A DNA stretch of 64,000 bases from Entophlyctis helioformis (Eukaryota; Chytridiomycota; Chytridiomycetes; Chytridiales; Chytriomycetaceae). Below are positions 16,347 through 28,341 of the stretch, in pieces. The notes below the pieces were generated by a model. That model made no database searches and was not told where the DNA came from. It saw only the letters and a program-made list of their open reading frames with translations. The DNA is taken from the NCBI GenBank assembly GCA_025526915.1, contig JAHLKH010000038.1, positions 109,917 to 173,916 on the forward strand. The letters are read 5' to 3'. The position numbers were made by a program, and so were the translations under genes. Each line of letters opens with the position of its first letter. Within the stretch, counting starts at the first letter, position 1.

Positions 16347-19298
16347 CTAGAAACACGAGTCGGCCAGATCGCTGTCTGGCAGCACATGCCTCACAACCCG
16401 CTGCACACAACCACATACACCACACCACGCAATCAGTACATGCCAACCATGCCAACCATGCGAACACGGCCATCAGTGCATCTCACCTGCAGACGGTCGC
16501 TCTCGTCGCGACCCACAAGATGCTCGATCATCTGGTACACGGCAAGCACATAGCGGCACGCAACGCCGACCATGAGCTGGTCGCCTGCCGATGCCGCGCC
16601 CGTCACCACTGCCGGCGACACGGTGCGCGGCTTGGCCGCATACTCGCAGAGCAGGTGTCCGCTCTCGAGGACCATGCGCGCAAACGATTCCGCGTCTCCA
16701 CCGCCGCCCCTGTCGGTGGCCGCGTCGGTGCCGGTGTCGGTGTCGGCTGGCAAGTGCACCACCGAGTGCGTGGCGCCTGTAGCGTAGAACCCACAGGACG
16801 GTCGTGACTGCGGTTGCAATGCCGGCGAGGGCGATGAAGACATGGCGTCGTCGAGCTTGCGGGCGATGGCGGGTTGAACAGCCCGCTCGTCGATCGGTGG
16901 GCGAGCAGTCCTCTGCCTGCAGCGTACACGGGCGACGTGCCCGCGTTCGGCATGGCGGGCCGCGCTTGCGGCGAGACGGAGGACGCCTGGCTCATGGACG
17001 CGGGGTCGTGGGTATCGCTATATCCGCCGTAACTGCCGTGGCTGCCGCGGGCGGGCACTGAGCGCCGCGTGTGAGAGTCGAAGAGCCGTGGGCCGGGCAG
17101 CAGGCCGCCGAGCGAGTAGGCTGCCACACCGCGTACGGCACGGAGCATCTGGATGAGCAGCTCGTACTGGTGGGCGATGCGGGCATCTGATGATCGTGTT
17201 GGTTTGGGCTTGGACGCGGTGGACGTGGATGGCCGCGCACGCGTCGAGGTCAATGAAGTGGTGGACGAGGAAGTGGAGCCGGCCGGGTGGCCAACGAGGG
17301 CAGATATGTCGCGGAGCGACACAGAGGTGAAGCAGATGCACAGCTGCATGGCAGCGGACTCGAGGAGACGCGGAACGGGACACGACGCGCCAAGGAGGTC
17401 GGTGACGTCTGCCAGCACATCCATGGCGCGCAGAATGGCTCCATGCAACTCCTGTGGTTCCCAGTCCGGTGAGTGTCAGCCAATCGACGCCAGTGCCATG
17501 CAACAGCAGCCATGAGCAAGACAGCGAACGCGACCGTACCTTGGCGTTGGAGAGCTCCATGACATCGCTCTCGCCGGCTGCGGTGGCTGCAGCCTCGGCC
17601 GTACCGCTTGGCCCCACGTCGGCCAGGATCCGCTGCATGAGGACCCACACCCACCGATGCATCATGCCGCCAAACGCGGCAAACAGCCCGTCCAACTCGT
17701 CCACCGGATAGCCCAGCACGCGCCAAGGCAGCACCTGCTGCTTGAGCAGATCCCCGTACACGGCGCGTTTGGCAGCCACAACGCTGGTGATGGCGTCCGC
17801 GTCCGGTCGCATGGTGGCCGGTCGCACCCACAGCTGGCGGGCTCGCCACCGTGGCCTTGAGGTCATCAACGATCTGGATATAGCGCATGACGTTGTTGAG
17901 CGTGTGCTCGACACGGTGCCAGGACGGCACCAGCTGGCGGATCAGCTCGAAATCGCCGGCGCTGAGCCAGCCGGCGGTCTCGACCACATTCTGCATAATG
18001 AGACGCAGGTCGTCGTACGAGTCGGACGGCATGCCGGTGCACAGCATCGACAGGTTACTCTCGAGCTCGCGGCGTTTGGTGTCCCACTGGTTGCGGAACT
18101 CGGCCAGATCGGCCGGGGCCGAGAGGCCATGCGATCTGGCGAGTGCTGAGACGTACGTGTCGGTGGCAGCGTTGGCGGGCTGGAAGAGATCCGCGTGCGA
18201 TGTGGACAGGCTGGCGTCGACAGGCGACGGCATCATGGCAACCGACGGCAGCTCGAGCGTGTCCACGGGGTATGCGAGCGGCTCGTCTTCGGCTGTGAGC
18301 GAGTCCATCGGCCCGAGAGACGGCCACCGGGCTGGAGACGGCTGCTGCTGATGTTGTTGTTGCTGATGATGGTGGGGAGGAAGGGGAGGGGCTGGCACGG
18401 CCGAGTCGTGGTCGCCGACCTGCAGGCTCTGGGCGAAGCGAGACGTGAGCGTCGTGGTGACGCGCATGGACTTTGCAGGGCGGTGCATAAAGGGATGCCG
18501 GCCGCCCAATAGACTCGGGCTGCTCGAGTGCGACAGCGGCGGCGCATCGACCATGCCATCCTCGCGTTTGCGTTTCTTGAGCGGAGCAGCCTGGCTGGCC
18601 TGGTAGGCAGCCAACGTCTGGGCAGGCTGGCCATTCGAGCCCAGCGCGTCCTCTGAGAATGCAGACATGTCGGCGCAGTCGACCGTGTCCGCCGACGCGC
18701 GGCAGCTGCTCAAGTCTGACTGACGGTAAGCAATGGCTTGGAGTCGCGACGCGTGTGCACGGCCAGGCATGCCAGCCGACGGACCCACGGCCATCATGAC
18801 CGAATCGCCGCTGCCGAGCACGCTCATGGCCGACGGCTGGCCGGTGTAGTCTGTCGGGCTGCCCACGCTCGCACGACTGCCGCTGCCGGCACTGCTCCCG
18901 CGACTGGCCGAGATGCCCATGGCGATGCTGCCCAACGCGCCAGGCGGAGCGTCGGGCGACAAGAGGCTGGCCTTGTACGGAGAGTCGTGGGTGCCAAAGA
19001 GCGATGTCATGGACTGCTGCGAGTTCTGAGCCGACAGCGGCAGAGTCGGCAGCGGCGGCAGCGAGCCAGGCGAGGGCAGATGCGCAATGGTCTCGAGGGC
19101 GGCGAGGAGGGTGGCGAACCCAGCGGCGAGCGGCAAGCACGCAGCGTCGGAAGCGGCCTGGCTGTGCAGGTCGTCTGCATTGGCATGATGATTGCCCAGA
19201 TGGCCTGGCTGGCCTGGCTGGCCCAGATGGCGGAGGCTGGCATGTGCAGGCGCAGCAGTGCCACACGAGGTCGAGGCCGATGTGGGCGAGATGAACAA
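16347..19298 (-). CDS. Uncharacterised Ser/Pro/Gln-rich, probably nuclear protein
   Basis: Not recognised. The N-terminal half (19298 to about 18100) is low-complexity: Ser/Pro/Ala with a Gln/His run (about 18340-18375) and a basic nuclear-localisation-like KKRKRED (about 18565). The C-terminal half is helical and looks folded: DDLRLIMQNVVETAGWL, LLKQQVLPWRVLGYPVDEL, GGMMHRWVWVLMQRIL, then MDVLADVTDLLG and YVLAVYQMIEHLVG. The final exon begins after a TGTGCAG acceptor and ends in LPDSDLADSCF at 16347. Between about 17890 and 17820 the frame changes; a 58-nt GT-AG intron ending CGCCAG would restore it, or it may be an indel. The true start is uncertain because open, compositionally similar frames continue upstream to at least 19506. 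A transcriptional regulator is possible but unsupported by a domain. Confidence 0.5.
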
Positions 19299-19734
19299 GG
19301 CGGCCGAGTCGGCAGATGCATGCGAGTGGTGGCGCGATTGCGGATGGGGCGTGGGGCGTGGGCGTGGGCTTGGGCATGCTGGCCGTAGAGGCCGTGGTGG
19401 CCGAACGGGCTGGGATGCTGCATCTGCAGGTGGCGTGCTGGGCGGTATTGGTTGTTGGTTTGTTGTGTTGTTGTTGGTGTTGTTGCTGTGTGGTGGATGG
19501 GTCCATGTGGCGTGCCGCTGTCAGGATTGTTGTCGACTGGCTGGCAAGAGGGATGGCGTGGCACGGGAAGGCGGGCGGGTTGCAGCAGCAGCAGCAGGCG
19601 AGGCTCTCGAGGCGAATGCAGAGGGCGGCGTGGCTGCGAGGCGGTCTGGTCTGTCTGCCAACGAGTCGGTCTGTGGGCCTTCGTGTCCGTTATTCGAGCG
19701 AATGTTTTTCGCACTTTACGCTTAGCCAGCAAAC
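19299..19734. other. Divergent promoter region between the uncharacterised protein and SUMO
   Basis: Contains G/T-rich imperfect repeats (TGTTG units about 19450-19490) and a GCAGCAGCAG tract at 19580. It may include the real 5' coding end of the minus-strand gene. No separate gene supported. Confidence 0.4.
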
Positions 19735-20484
19735 ATGGGAGCCGAGGGCGAGGACGTAAAGGACAAGCATATCAACGTCAAGGTGGCCGCTCCCGTGAGT
19801 GCGGCGCCTTGCTTTTGTTGCTGCTACTCCGACTGTCCGACTGCTCCTATCACGGCAGCCTCTCTCGTACACCGTGCACTCACACCACTCCTGCCACCAC
19901 TGCAACGGCCGCCACCACCACCACCAGGACGGAAGCGAGGTCTTTTTCAAGATCAAGCGGTCCACGCCGGTGCGTGTTGCTGTCTGTCTGTTGCCGCAGT
20001 CTGCCTGCCTGTCTACTAGTCTGCCTGTTGCTCTGTCGCAGTCTGTCTGACACTGCTGCCTGCCTGCCTGCACAGCTCGCCAAGCTCATGAACGCATACT
20101 GTGAACGTACGTTGTCTGCGTATCTGCCTGCCTGCGAGTCTGTCCGAACAGCCCAACCTGAACCAGCAACTGACGCTCGTTCCGTCGCCAGGCCAGGGCA
20201 AGCAGCGTGATATGGTGCGCTTCATGTTCGAGGGCCAGCGGGTCCCCGACGAGGCCACTCCCGACACGGTGTGTCTCTGTCCGTGCATCTGTCCATGCAT
20301 CTGTCCATGCGTATGTACTCACTCTCTCGTGGCTGCCATGATATCCTCAGCTCGACATGGAGGACGGTAAGTTACCCTGACGGACCAGCAGATCCACCGT
20401 GCCATGCCAACTAATCCGTGCCATGGCGGGCTCACAGGCGACTCGATCGATGCCATGATCGAGCAGGTCGGCGGCTGCAACTGA
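19735..20484 (+). CDS. SMT3: SUMO (small ubiquitin-related modifier)
   Basis: Protein modifier conjugated to lysines after C-terminal processing. Six exons: 19735-19794, 19928-19969 (42 nt), 20076-20106 (31 nt), 20192-20268, 20351-20366 (16 nt) and 20438-20484, giving 90 residues. Every join is GT-AG and in frame. Family blocks: HINVKV, DGSEVFFKIKRSTPLAKLMN, then AYCERQGKQRDMVRFMFEGQ, and DGDSIDAMIEQVGG. The precursor ends GG-CN, so a Ulp-type protease must remove two residues. The N-terminal tail is short and acidic/charged. Introns (477 nt in total) outweigh coding sequence (273 nt). Convergent with the septin gene. Confidence 0.96.
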
Positions 20485-20853
20485 GCATTGCTGTCTCTGC
20501 TTTACAAACACACATCGACACACACCACACACATCCACTTCTTCTCGTGCGCGGCTGGTGCATGGACAGGGCCGCCACGGAAGAGCCGGCATCCATCCTC
20601 CCACTGTCAAATGAACAAACCCGTCGTGCATCAGGACACTGGTGAGGCTGTTTTTCAAAAACGAAAGCAAGGAATCAAGGGTGGTGGTTGTAGTGGTCGT
20701 AGTGGTCGGGCTGACAAGAGGGATCAACTGCGAACTGGAAAAGGATGGATGGATGGATGCTGGATCGATGGGATGGGGGGAGTGAGAGGGAGATGCCCGG
20801 CAATGGATCGATGGATCGATGGATGGACGGCATATCTCGGAAACGCGTCTCGC
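20485..20853. other. Intergenic region between convergent SUMO and septin genes
   Basis: No gene seen. It contains CACA-rich sequence just after SUMO and ATGG/ATCG repeats (about 20744-20825) close to the septin stop. Confidence 0.6.
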
Positions 20854-22669
20854 TCAACGGCCGCCCTGCGCCTCTTCAAACTCGTGCTCGAGCTCCTTGA
20901 CCATCCGGTGCGTGTCCTCGAGGTCCTTGTTGAGGCGGTCGCGCTCGGCAATAAGCCGTTGCTCCCACTGGCGGAACCGGTTCTCTTCTTGGCGCACCTG
21001 CTCGGTGAACCGCTTGCGGAGGGCCTCCTCGTCCTCCTTCATCTTGCTTGCCAGCACCTTCTTGGCCCGCACGACCGGGTCGTCGTCGGAGCGTCCCATC
21101 GACGTGAGCTTGCCCGTGCGGAACGTCTCGTAGTGCTCTTCTTGCGTCGACTGGATGAGATCGTGCATGTGCGTTCTGCACCACGTGTCCCGCTCATCGT
21201 CAGTCCCAAACTCGCATGCAGCATGGCAGGGCATATGCATTCCAGCAGCGGTCGGCTTGCCTGATCAGGAGGTTGCGCAGCTTCTTAAAGTCACAGTGCG
21301 CCTCGTTCTCGACTGTTTCGCGACACCCATGGTCAGCCACCACTACTGCCACTGCCACCACCACGACTCTGCTTCAAGAGAGTAAGCGACAGCGCGAAAC
21401 AACGCGACGAACCTTCGGCAACACCCCACAAGTACTCGCGGCCGCGGACCATTTGGCCATTGACATTGACCTCGTTCTCGCTGGCGATGACGGAAAAGGG
21501 CATCGCAGACACAATGCTCTGCGTCATGACGGCAGCCTCCTGGTCATCGTCATCGATCGGGGGCGTGTAGTAGTTGATGCCGTGCGTCTCGAGGCAGTCG
21601 CGAATCTGTGCCAGACCGTCGGACCCGTCCGTTGGAGACAGAGTCAGTTTGACAGACGCTCAGCGAAGCAAGATGAGGCGAATGCATTGAATGCGCAGAA
21701 TGTGCAGAATGTGCAGAATGTGCAGAATGCGACAGCGACAGCCACGATGCCGCTACTTACGCGCTGCTTGAAAAAGGCCAGGTTGTTGGGCGTGAGGGTG
21801 TCGGCCTTGGCAATCACGGGAATGAGGTTGACGCGGGATCCGAGCTGCTTCATGACCTCAATGTCCAGGGGCTTGAGCCTGTGCCAAGAGCAGCCACGCG
21901 AATGAATGCACAGTCAGTCAGCAGGCATGCAGAGAGACAGACAACGAGATGGGCAGAGAAACAGTCGACAGACAGCAGCAGGCAGACAAACAGAGAGACA
22001 TACGTGTGGCCGGTGGGCTGGATAAAGTACATGCAAGCGTGCACACGGAGATCGTCGATGCCCTTGCGAGCGCCGGACGACTCTGCCTTCATGTAGTTGT
22101 TGTGCTGCTCGTCGATAAAGTCGATGATGGGCACCCAGCACTCGGAGTTGTTGACGTAGTCGCCAAAGCCGGGCGTGTCGACCACGGTCAGACGCACACG
22201 GAAGCCCTTTTCCTCGACATCTGTGTCCATCGTAGGCGGTGTGGTCAGTTCAGCGGCTCGTGTTGGCGACGGCTGGCAACCATTCGCAACCGTTGGCGAT
22301 GCAGGGTGGCCCATCCAGCCCACACCGGGCCGAGACGTACCGGCACGGACAACGTCGATGGACACTGTCGATCCATCTGCGAGGAGTGGCGCTCGTGGGT
22401 GGGCTTGTACTCCTTGAGCAGGGTCGAGAAGAGGGTGTTGACAAAGGTGGTCTTGCCGACGCCCGACTCGCCTGCAGGCGGCCAGAGTCGCAGGTTCGTT
22501 CCGTTGAATGGCCGCAAGCACCCGTCGCAGTCAGCCAGTCAGCCAGCCAGTCGGTCAGACAGTCGGTCGGGGGTTGCACAGAGGAGCAGGCAGACGGGGA
22601 GCAGGAGACAGAGCGAGAGACAGACGGGGGGTGAGCAGAGGTGACAGCCACGGCCACAGCAGGCGTTCA

Positions 22670-22705
<36 letters not shown>

Positions 22706-23297
22706 GTCGACGAGGGCAACGAGGCGTCGTATGCGTGAGCGGCAGACGGCAGCGGCACGAGGAGCAGCAGGGCCAGTGTAGAGGCAAGGCAGGCAGCAGG
22801 CTGATGGGCAGGCAGGCAGGCCCCGCTGGTCTCTTTTGCTAGCTGTGCTGGCTGTATATGGGCTGCTCTCGAGGCCGCTTGCTCGCCCGCCCGCATGCTT
22901 GCAGCGACGGCCCTTCAGGCACGGCCAGGCTCGACACGGCACGCCACGCCGCACACAGGCCGCATCACACAGAACGGCCCACCGAGCAAACGGGGCTGGC
23001 GTTTTCGCTTTGGCGGCTGTTGGACTGGACTGGACTGGACTGCGGGGACAGAGGGCGGGGGGAGGACAGAGGGGAGGGGGAGGACATGGGACAGAGACGC
23101 AGAGACGCATGGGCAGAGGCGTGCGTACCAACCACCATGACGGTGAAGTTGGTGCCCTGTCGGGACACAATCTTGTGGCGCTGGTTAGCGAGGTTCTGGA
23201 TGCCAATCAGGCCGCTGAACGAAATGGGCATGGCTGGCGTGGCGGGTTTGGCGGCAAGGTGGAATTGAGGCTCGACGGGCACATCAACGGAGCACAT
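20854..23297 (-). CDS. Septin (Cdc3/Cdc12-like GTPase), with one apparent single-base deletion
   Basis: Filament-forming GTPase of the septin ring. Exons: 23129-23297, 22341-22471, 22014-22220, 21761-21878, an exon from 21605, an exon ending at 21261, and 20854-21175. P-loop GESGVGKTT (start of exon 2), G3 DTPGFGD, G4 AKAD, and the septin segment SALIG-like [16 protein letters not shown] before the P-loop. The C-terminal exon is a predicted coiled coil ([20 protein letters not shown]). Intron 1 is 657 nt and repeat-rich. The intron at 21176-21260 uses a GC donor. In exon 2 the frame changes at about 22367: HSSQMDR in one frame continues as TVSIDVVRA in another, as if one A were missing; no plausible intron fixes it. 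The start at 23297 is the first ATG of the frame; one at 23232 is an alternative. Confidence 0.9.
22671..22705. repeat. (CAGC)n repeat in septin intron 1
   Basis: About eight tandem AGCC units inside the 657-nt first intron (22472-23128), which also contains AGTC/CAGT-rich runs at 22528-22568. Confidence 0.9.
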
Positions 23298-23725
23298 CAA
23301 CGAGAGCACATTGCGGGGACAGATGGGGATCGCTCAAGTGCAGCCATAGACAGACCATAGACAGACCATCGACAGCCATAGACAGCCACTGGCAAGCCAT
23401 AGACATACCATCGACAGACCACGACAGCAATCGACGGCCCTTGAAAGGCCCAGAGCGCGCGGATGCAAAGCAGGGCCGATGGAATGGACCAAAGGCAGAC
23501 AGCAGCCAGCCAGAGACAGCCAGACAGCCAGACAGCCAGACGCACACACAAGTGTGCTCGCGGGGATGTGGCTCATGCGCACCACCACAAACTCCACACG
23601 AACACGAGCAGCAACACTCGAGCAACATCACTCGAGCAGCGGCAGCAACACCAACGAAGCAAAGGCAATTTTTGCGTGTCTTTGCCCCAGATCACGCAAC
23701 ACTCGCTGCAATCCAATCCAATCCA
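23298..23725. other. Divergent promoter region between septin and 14-3-3
   Basis: Carries an irregular tandem array at about 23340-23430 built on CATAGACAGAC/CATCGACAGAC units, then CAGA/CAGC repeats (23505-23545). No coding sequence supported. Confidence 0.6.
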
Positions 23726-26263
23726 ATGGGTAAGCCCGCCTGGCTCAGCGCGTCGCTCCCCGGCCAGGCAGACGAGCCAGCCAGGCAGACGAGCCACAAG
23801 CGGCAGGCAGCGCCGCGAGACACCGTGCAACTCCAGCACAGCACAGCGCAGCGCAGCACTACTGCATGCCATGCCATGCCATGCCATGCCCCAAGCGTGT
23901 CTCACGGATGTCTCGCCTGTCTCACCCCCGTCCCGTCCCGTCCCCGCCCCGCCCCCACCCTGCCCCCTGCTCCAACCTCTGCGCATGCCCCTTGAGTGTC
24001 TGCCTCGCCTGCCGTCTCGCTTGTCCGTCCGCCTCTGCGTCGGTGGCATCCCGCACGCCCAGAACGCTGCAGAACCTGTGCCTGCCTGCGTGCCTGCCTG
24101 CGTGGGAGCGGGGGGAAGCAGCGAGCGGGAACGGCCCACGACAGCAGAGCAGCAGCAGCCACCAGCCAGCCAGCCACCACTAGCCAGCCAGCTATCAGCC
24201 ACCAGCCAGCCAGCCACCAGCAGCACCGCTCGTCGGCCACATCGCCTGCCATCACGCCCACGCTGACGCTGAAAGGGCCAGCCAGTACACGCCTGCCCCC
24301 GCATGCCCAGCCACAGGGACATGGCCGGCCTATCTCGCCCAGCGGACTGCCTCTGCCGCACTCACCTGTCTCCTGCTGCTGCTGGTTGCTTGCTGCTCTC
24401 GCCCGTGCCTCCCGTCTCTGCCGGTGCTGCCCTCGTCCTCGCCCATGCTCGTCACCCTGGGCACGTTGCTCTCTGCGCCGCACACGCACACACGCACGCC
24501 AAGCAAGCCAGCGTGTGCCATCTTGGCCCGCGTTGGGCTGCAAGCCAAGGCCGCCAGTGCGCTCGGCTCGGCTCGGCTCGGCCTGGCGTGCGGTGCGGGT
24601 GCGACTGCTTCTGCGACGGCGACTGCTTCTACGACTGCGCAGAGCGCCTGCCGGGCTAGCCGTCGACGCCCACGCCCCCTCTCCTGCCTCCTGCCTCCTG
24701 CCTCCCGCCTGCCCACTCCCTCCGCGTCTGCCCCCACCGCCCTCGTTGTGCCGGCCTGCCCTGATCAGCACGGCGGCCTCCCTTGTCGCCGTGCCGCTCT
24801 CGCCCTGCTGCGCTCGTGTCTCGCTGCTGCTGCCCGCTGCCCCGATGCCACACACGGCCACTCGTGGCTGGCTGCTCGTCTGCCTACCTGCCTTCCTGTC
24901 GCTGCTGCCTGGCCCCTCTGTCTCTTGCCGAGTCCAACGTTGCCGATACTGACGCACTCGCTGTCCCCCGCCTCTGCGGCCGCCACCAACACGCTCGCCA
25001 CGCCCAACGCGCGCTCTCAATCCCGCCCATGCATAATTCCGTGTGCGGCCGTCTGTCCGCTCCTCCCAACACCCAACCCTCGCCTTCCCTCTCGGCGCAT
25101 GTCCCGTGGCTGTCCGTGACGACCTGCAGCAACCCGCGAAGACCAGGTTTACATGGCCAAGCTCGCCGAGCAGGCCGAGAGATACGATGGTACGTTGTGT
25201 CTGCCTTATCGCTCTCGAATGCCGCTGCCAGCGCCGCATTTGTGGCAGCCACGCGGGATGCCATGAATCATGCTCGTCACCCTGGGTCACTAACACATCA
25301 CACTCCCTGCCCGTCTGCCCCTTGGATGCGGCGTCTTGCAGAGATGGTCTCGTTCATGAAGGAGGTCGCCAAGGTGTGTTTCTGATCCCACGCATGCGTC
25401 ACTCTGGCCAGCTGTCTCTTGCACATGCCTGCCACCAGTGGGGCAGTCGTTCAACTCAAAGTCGTCTGACACGTGTGCGCTCCTGCTCCGCGCTCCGCCA
25501 CCTGCAGCTTGGTGTCGAACTCACCGTCGAGGAGCGCAACCTCCTGTCGGTCGCCTACAAGAACGTGATCGGTGCTCGCCGTGCCTCGTGGCGCATTGTC
25601 TCGTCCATTGAGCAGAAGGAGGAGTCCAAGGGCAACGAGGGCCAGGTGAAGAAGATCCGCGACTACCGTTTCAAGATCGAGGCCGAGCTCTCGGACGTCT
25701 GCTCCGACATCCTAGCGGTCCTCGACCAGCACCTCATCCCCGCTGCCGAGGCTGGCGAGTCCAAGGTCTTCTACTACAAGATGAAGGGCGACTACCACCG
25801 CTACCTTGCCGAGTTTGCCACGGGCGACAAGCGGAAGGAGTCGGCTGGCTTTGCCCACGATGCATACAAGGCCGCCACCGACATTGCGCAGACTGAGCTT
25901 GCCCCCACCCACCCCATCCGCCTCGGCCTCGCCCTCAACTTCTCCGTGTTCTACTACGAGATCCTCAACTCTCCCGACCGCGCGTGCCACCTTGCCAAGC
26001 AGGCATTCGACGATGCCATTGCTGAGCTCGACACTCTGTCCGAGGAGTCGTACAAGGACTCTACGCTCATCATGCAGCTTCTCCGCGACAACCTCACACT
26101 GTGGACATCGGATCTCCAGGATGGTGCGTTGAATGCTCCTTGCCCTGCCTGACGCGTCGCATGCACGCATGACTCACCCTCGCGATGCTTTGACTCGCAT
26201 TGCCATGCCACAGGTGAGAAGGGCGAGGAGGCCAAGGCTGACGAGGGCGACGAGGCCAAGTAA
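23726..26263 (+). CDS. 14-3-3 protein
   Basis: Phosphoserine/threonine-binding adaptor. Exons: 23726-23729 (only ATGG), 25130-25189, 25342-25373, 25508-26123 and 26214-26263, giving 253 residues, the family length. Joining ATGG to the second exon gives [20 protein letters not shown], matching fungal 14-3-3 N-termini, which is the evidence for the tiny first coding exon. Signature 1 is [20 protein letters not shown]; signature 2 is [20 protein letters not shown]. The phosphopeptide-binding Lys, Arg, Arg and Tyr positions appear intact. The acidic/Lys tail is [16 protein letters not shown]. The exon 4 coding region is strongly C-ending in codon use, as in a highly expressed gene. Confidence 0.95.
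23730..25129 (+). other. 1.4-kb first intron of 14-3-3
   Basis: Donor GTAAGCCC directly after ATGG and acceptor GACCTGCAG at 25121-25129. It is C/T-rich over most of its length, with ATGCC repeats at about 23866-23890 and CAGC repeats at 24150-24215. Several open frames cross it on both strands but none resembles a protein. It is by far the longest intron in the window. Confidence 0.75.
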
Positions 26264-26550
26264 ACCACGCTGCTGTGTCTCTGTGCCGCTCTGTGCCTCC
26301 ACACGGTCTGGCCCACTCCGATCCCCCCACCCTCTTTCCATTTATCCCCCAACCCCCTGCCCCTCTCCCCTCCACTCACAGCAAGCCTTCTTTTTTGCGT
26401 CTGGAATGCTTGGCCACAATAACAGTGTTGCCTTGAAACAAAGCTTGCAGCCTCTTGCCCCTTCCTCGTTGCCCAGCCGCATCTTCCAGGCAGCGTTCAG
26501 TCAAGATGAGATAGAATGAGATGGAAGGGCTTGCGACGCATTCGGTTTCA

Positions 26551-28305
26551 TTAACGACGTCGCCCACCGCGGCGCGGACTCGGTGTTGCTGCAGCGCCAC
26601 TGCCGCCAGCCGATCCGCCAGCGCCGCCGTCGCCGTTTCCATTCCCACCGCCACCAGCCGCATCGCCTGCACCTGCCTTGACAGCCGCCACACGGCTCTT
26701 GCTTCTTCCAGCCGCTCCACTGCCGCTGCCACTTGGACGGCCGCGGGGTCTGCCGCGCGCCACGACCGCGTCCTTGCCTGCCCGCCCTGCACCGTCCGCG
26801 TCAGGGTCAGATCCGCCGTCCGCGTCCACGACACTCACCGTGCTCGACCGCCGCGCCGCACGCTGCTTGCGCGCCGCCGCCGATGCGGCCGTCGCTGCGG
26901 CCGTCTTGCGTCGTCGTGCCTCGCGCTGTGCCTCAGCCGCGGCCCGCTCCTCCTCATCCACATCATCCCCACCATCCCCTCCGTCGCCATCCCCGCCATC
27001 GCTCTCGTCATGGCTGTGATCATCATCCTCGTGGTCGTCATGACTGTCGTCGTCATCGTCGTCGGTGCCGCGGTGGTCAGACACGCCGTCAGCGTCAGCG
27101 TCGCTGTGTGGCGGCTCGGACGTGCCCCGTCGTCGGCGACGGCCGTGTGACCGCTCCGACCGCGCATCCTCGTCATGGCCGTCGTTGTCCGGTTTGGCCG
27201 GATGCGCGGCAGCCGCGCTCTCGTCGCGCGATGCCCGGCGGCGGGTGATGGGCGGCTGCGGATGGACCGGCGACTCGTCATCGGCGGCATCGGCATTCGC
27301 GTTGGCGACATCGGGCTCGGGCTCGGCTTTGACGGCAGCAACTTTGCGGCGGCCGGTGGCTGCGCCGGTGCTTGGACGACCGCGGCCTCTTGGTTTGGCA
27401 GCAGGCGTGGCAGCAGCAGCAGTAGCAGTGGTCGGCGCCATATCAGACGGCTCAGTCGTGCCACTACCATCACCAGAAGCAGCAGCAGCAGCGGCGGCAG
27501 CAGCAATGGCAGCAGCAGCAGAGGCTCCCTTGGATTTCCGGCGTCCCTTTGTTAGTGGCACCGGCGTTTGAGAGACGGTGCTGGATGTTACAGCGCTGTC
27601 AGCAGACGGCAGGCTCGCATCCGCAGTACCCGTCGCAGCCGTCGCAGCAGCAGTCGACCGACGACCGGACGCGGGTTTGGTGCCCGATCGGCTCTTGGTC
27701 GCCGCCGCAGGTGCAGTCACAGCCACGCCGTCCGTCGCGTCGGACGCGTCGCCCTTGGTCGGACTCGTCGCCGCAGACGCCGCTTTCTTGCTTTCACGCT
27801 TGCTGGCCGCCTTGGGTGCAGACTCGGACGCAGTCGCAGTCGCGTTTGTCGCTGCTGGCGCGGCCACTCCGTCGCCACTCGCGCCGGCGTCCACGTCTGG
27901 CTTGGTGTCATTCTCTTGCATCGGCGCGGTCGCCTCGGCACCCGCTCCCTCCTGCTGTGCAGCATGCATCTGCTGCTGCATCTGCTGTTGCTGTAGCTGC
28001 TGTTGTTGGGCCTGCTGCTGCTGCTGCTGAGCCATCTGCACCAACTGAGCCTGCTGCTGGTTCTGTTGCTGCACCTGCTGGATCTGCATCTGCAGCGCTT
28101 GGTTCTGCTGGCTCTGCTGCTGCACCTGCATGTTCTGTGCAAGCTGTGTCAACTGAGCTTGCTGGGCCTGTAATGCCTGCTGCTGCTGGAGCAGATGCCC
28201 CTGCTGCTGCGCCGTCAGGTCGGCCGACTCGAGTGACAATGCCACGGCCGATTGCTGCTGCACGAGGTGTTGCTGCAACTGCGCCAGCTGGCCCATCATG
28301 CCCAT

Positions 28306-28341
<36 letters not shown>

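Noticed and set aside
18055..19506. Alternative long minus-strand frame overlapping the unidentified nuclear protein
   Set aside because: Shadow frame for most of its length; its first part (MDPSTTQQQ) could be a 5' exon, but no join could be shown.
22471..23128. Proteins within septin intron 1
   Set aside because: Frames are Trp-Leu-Ala repeats from GGCT runs; flanking splice sites restore the P-loop exactly.
23902..25296. Long open frames on both strands in the 14-3-3 first intron
   Set aside because: High GC removes stops; the translations are Arg/Ala/Gly-rich without motifs, and the region is bounded by convincing splice sites.
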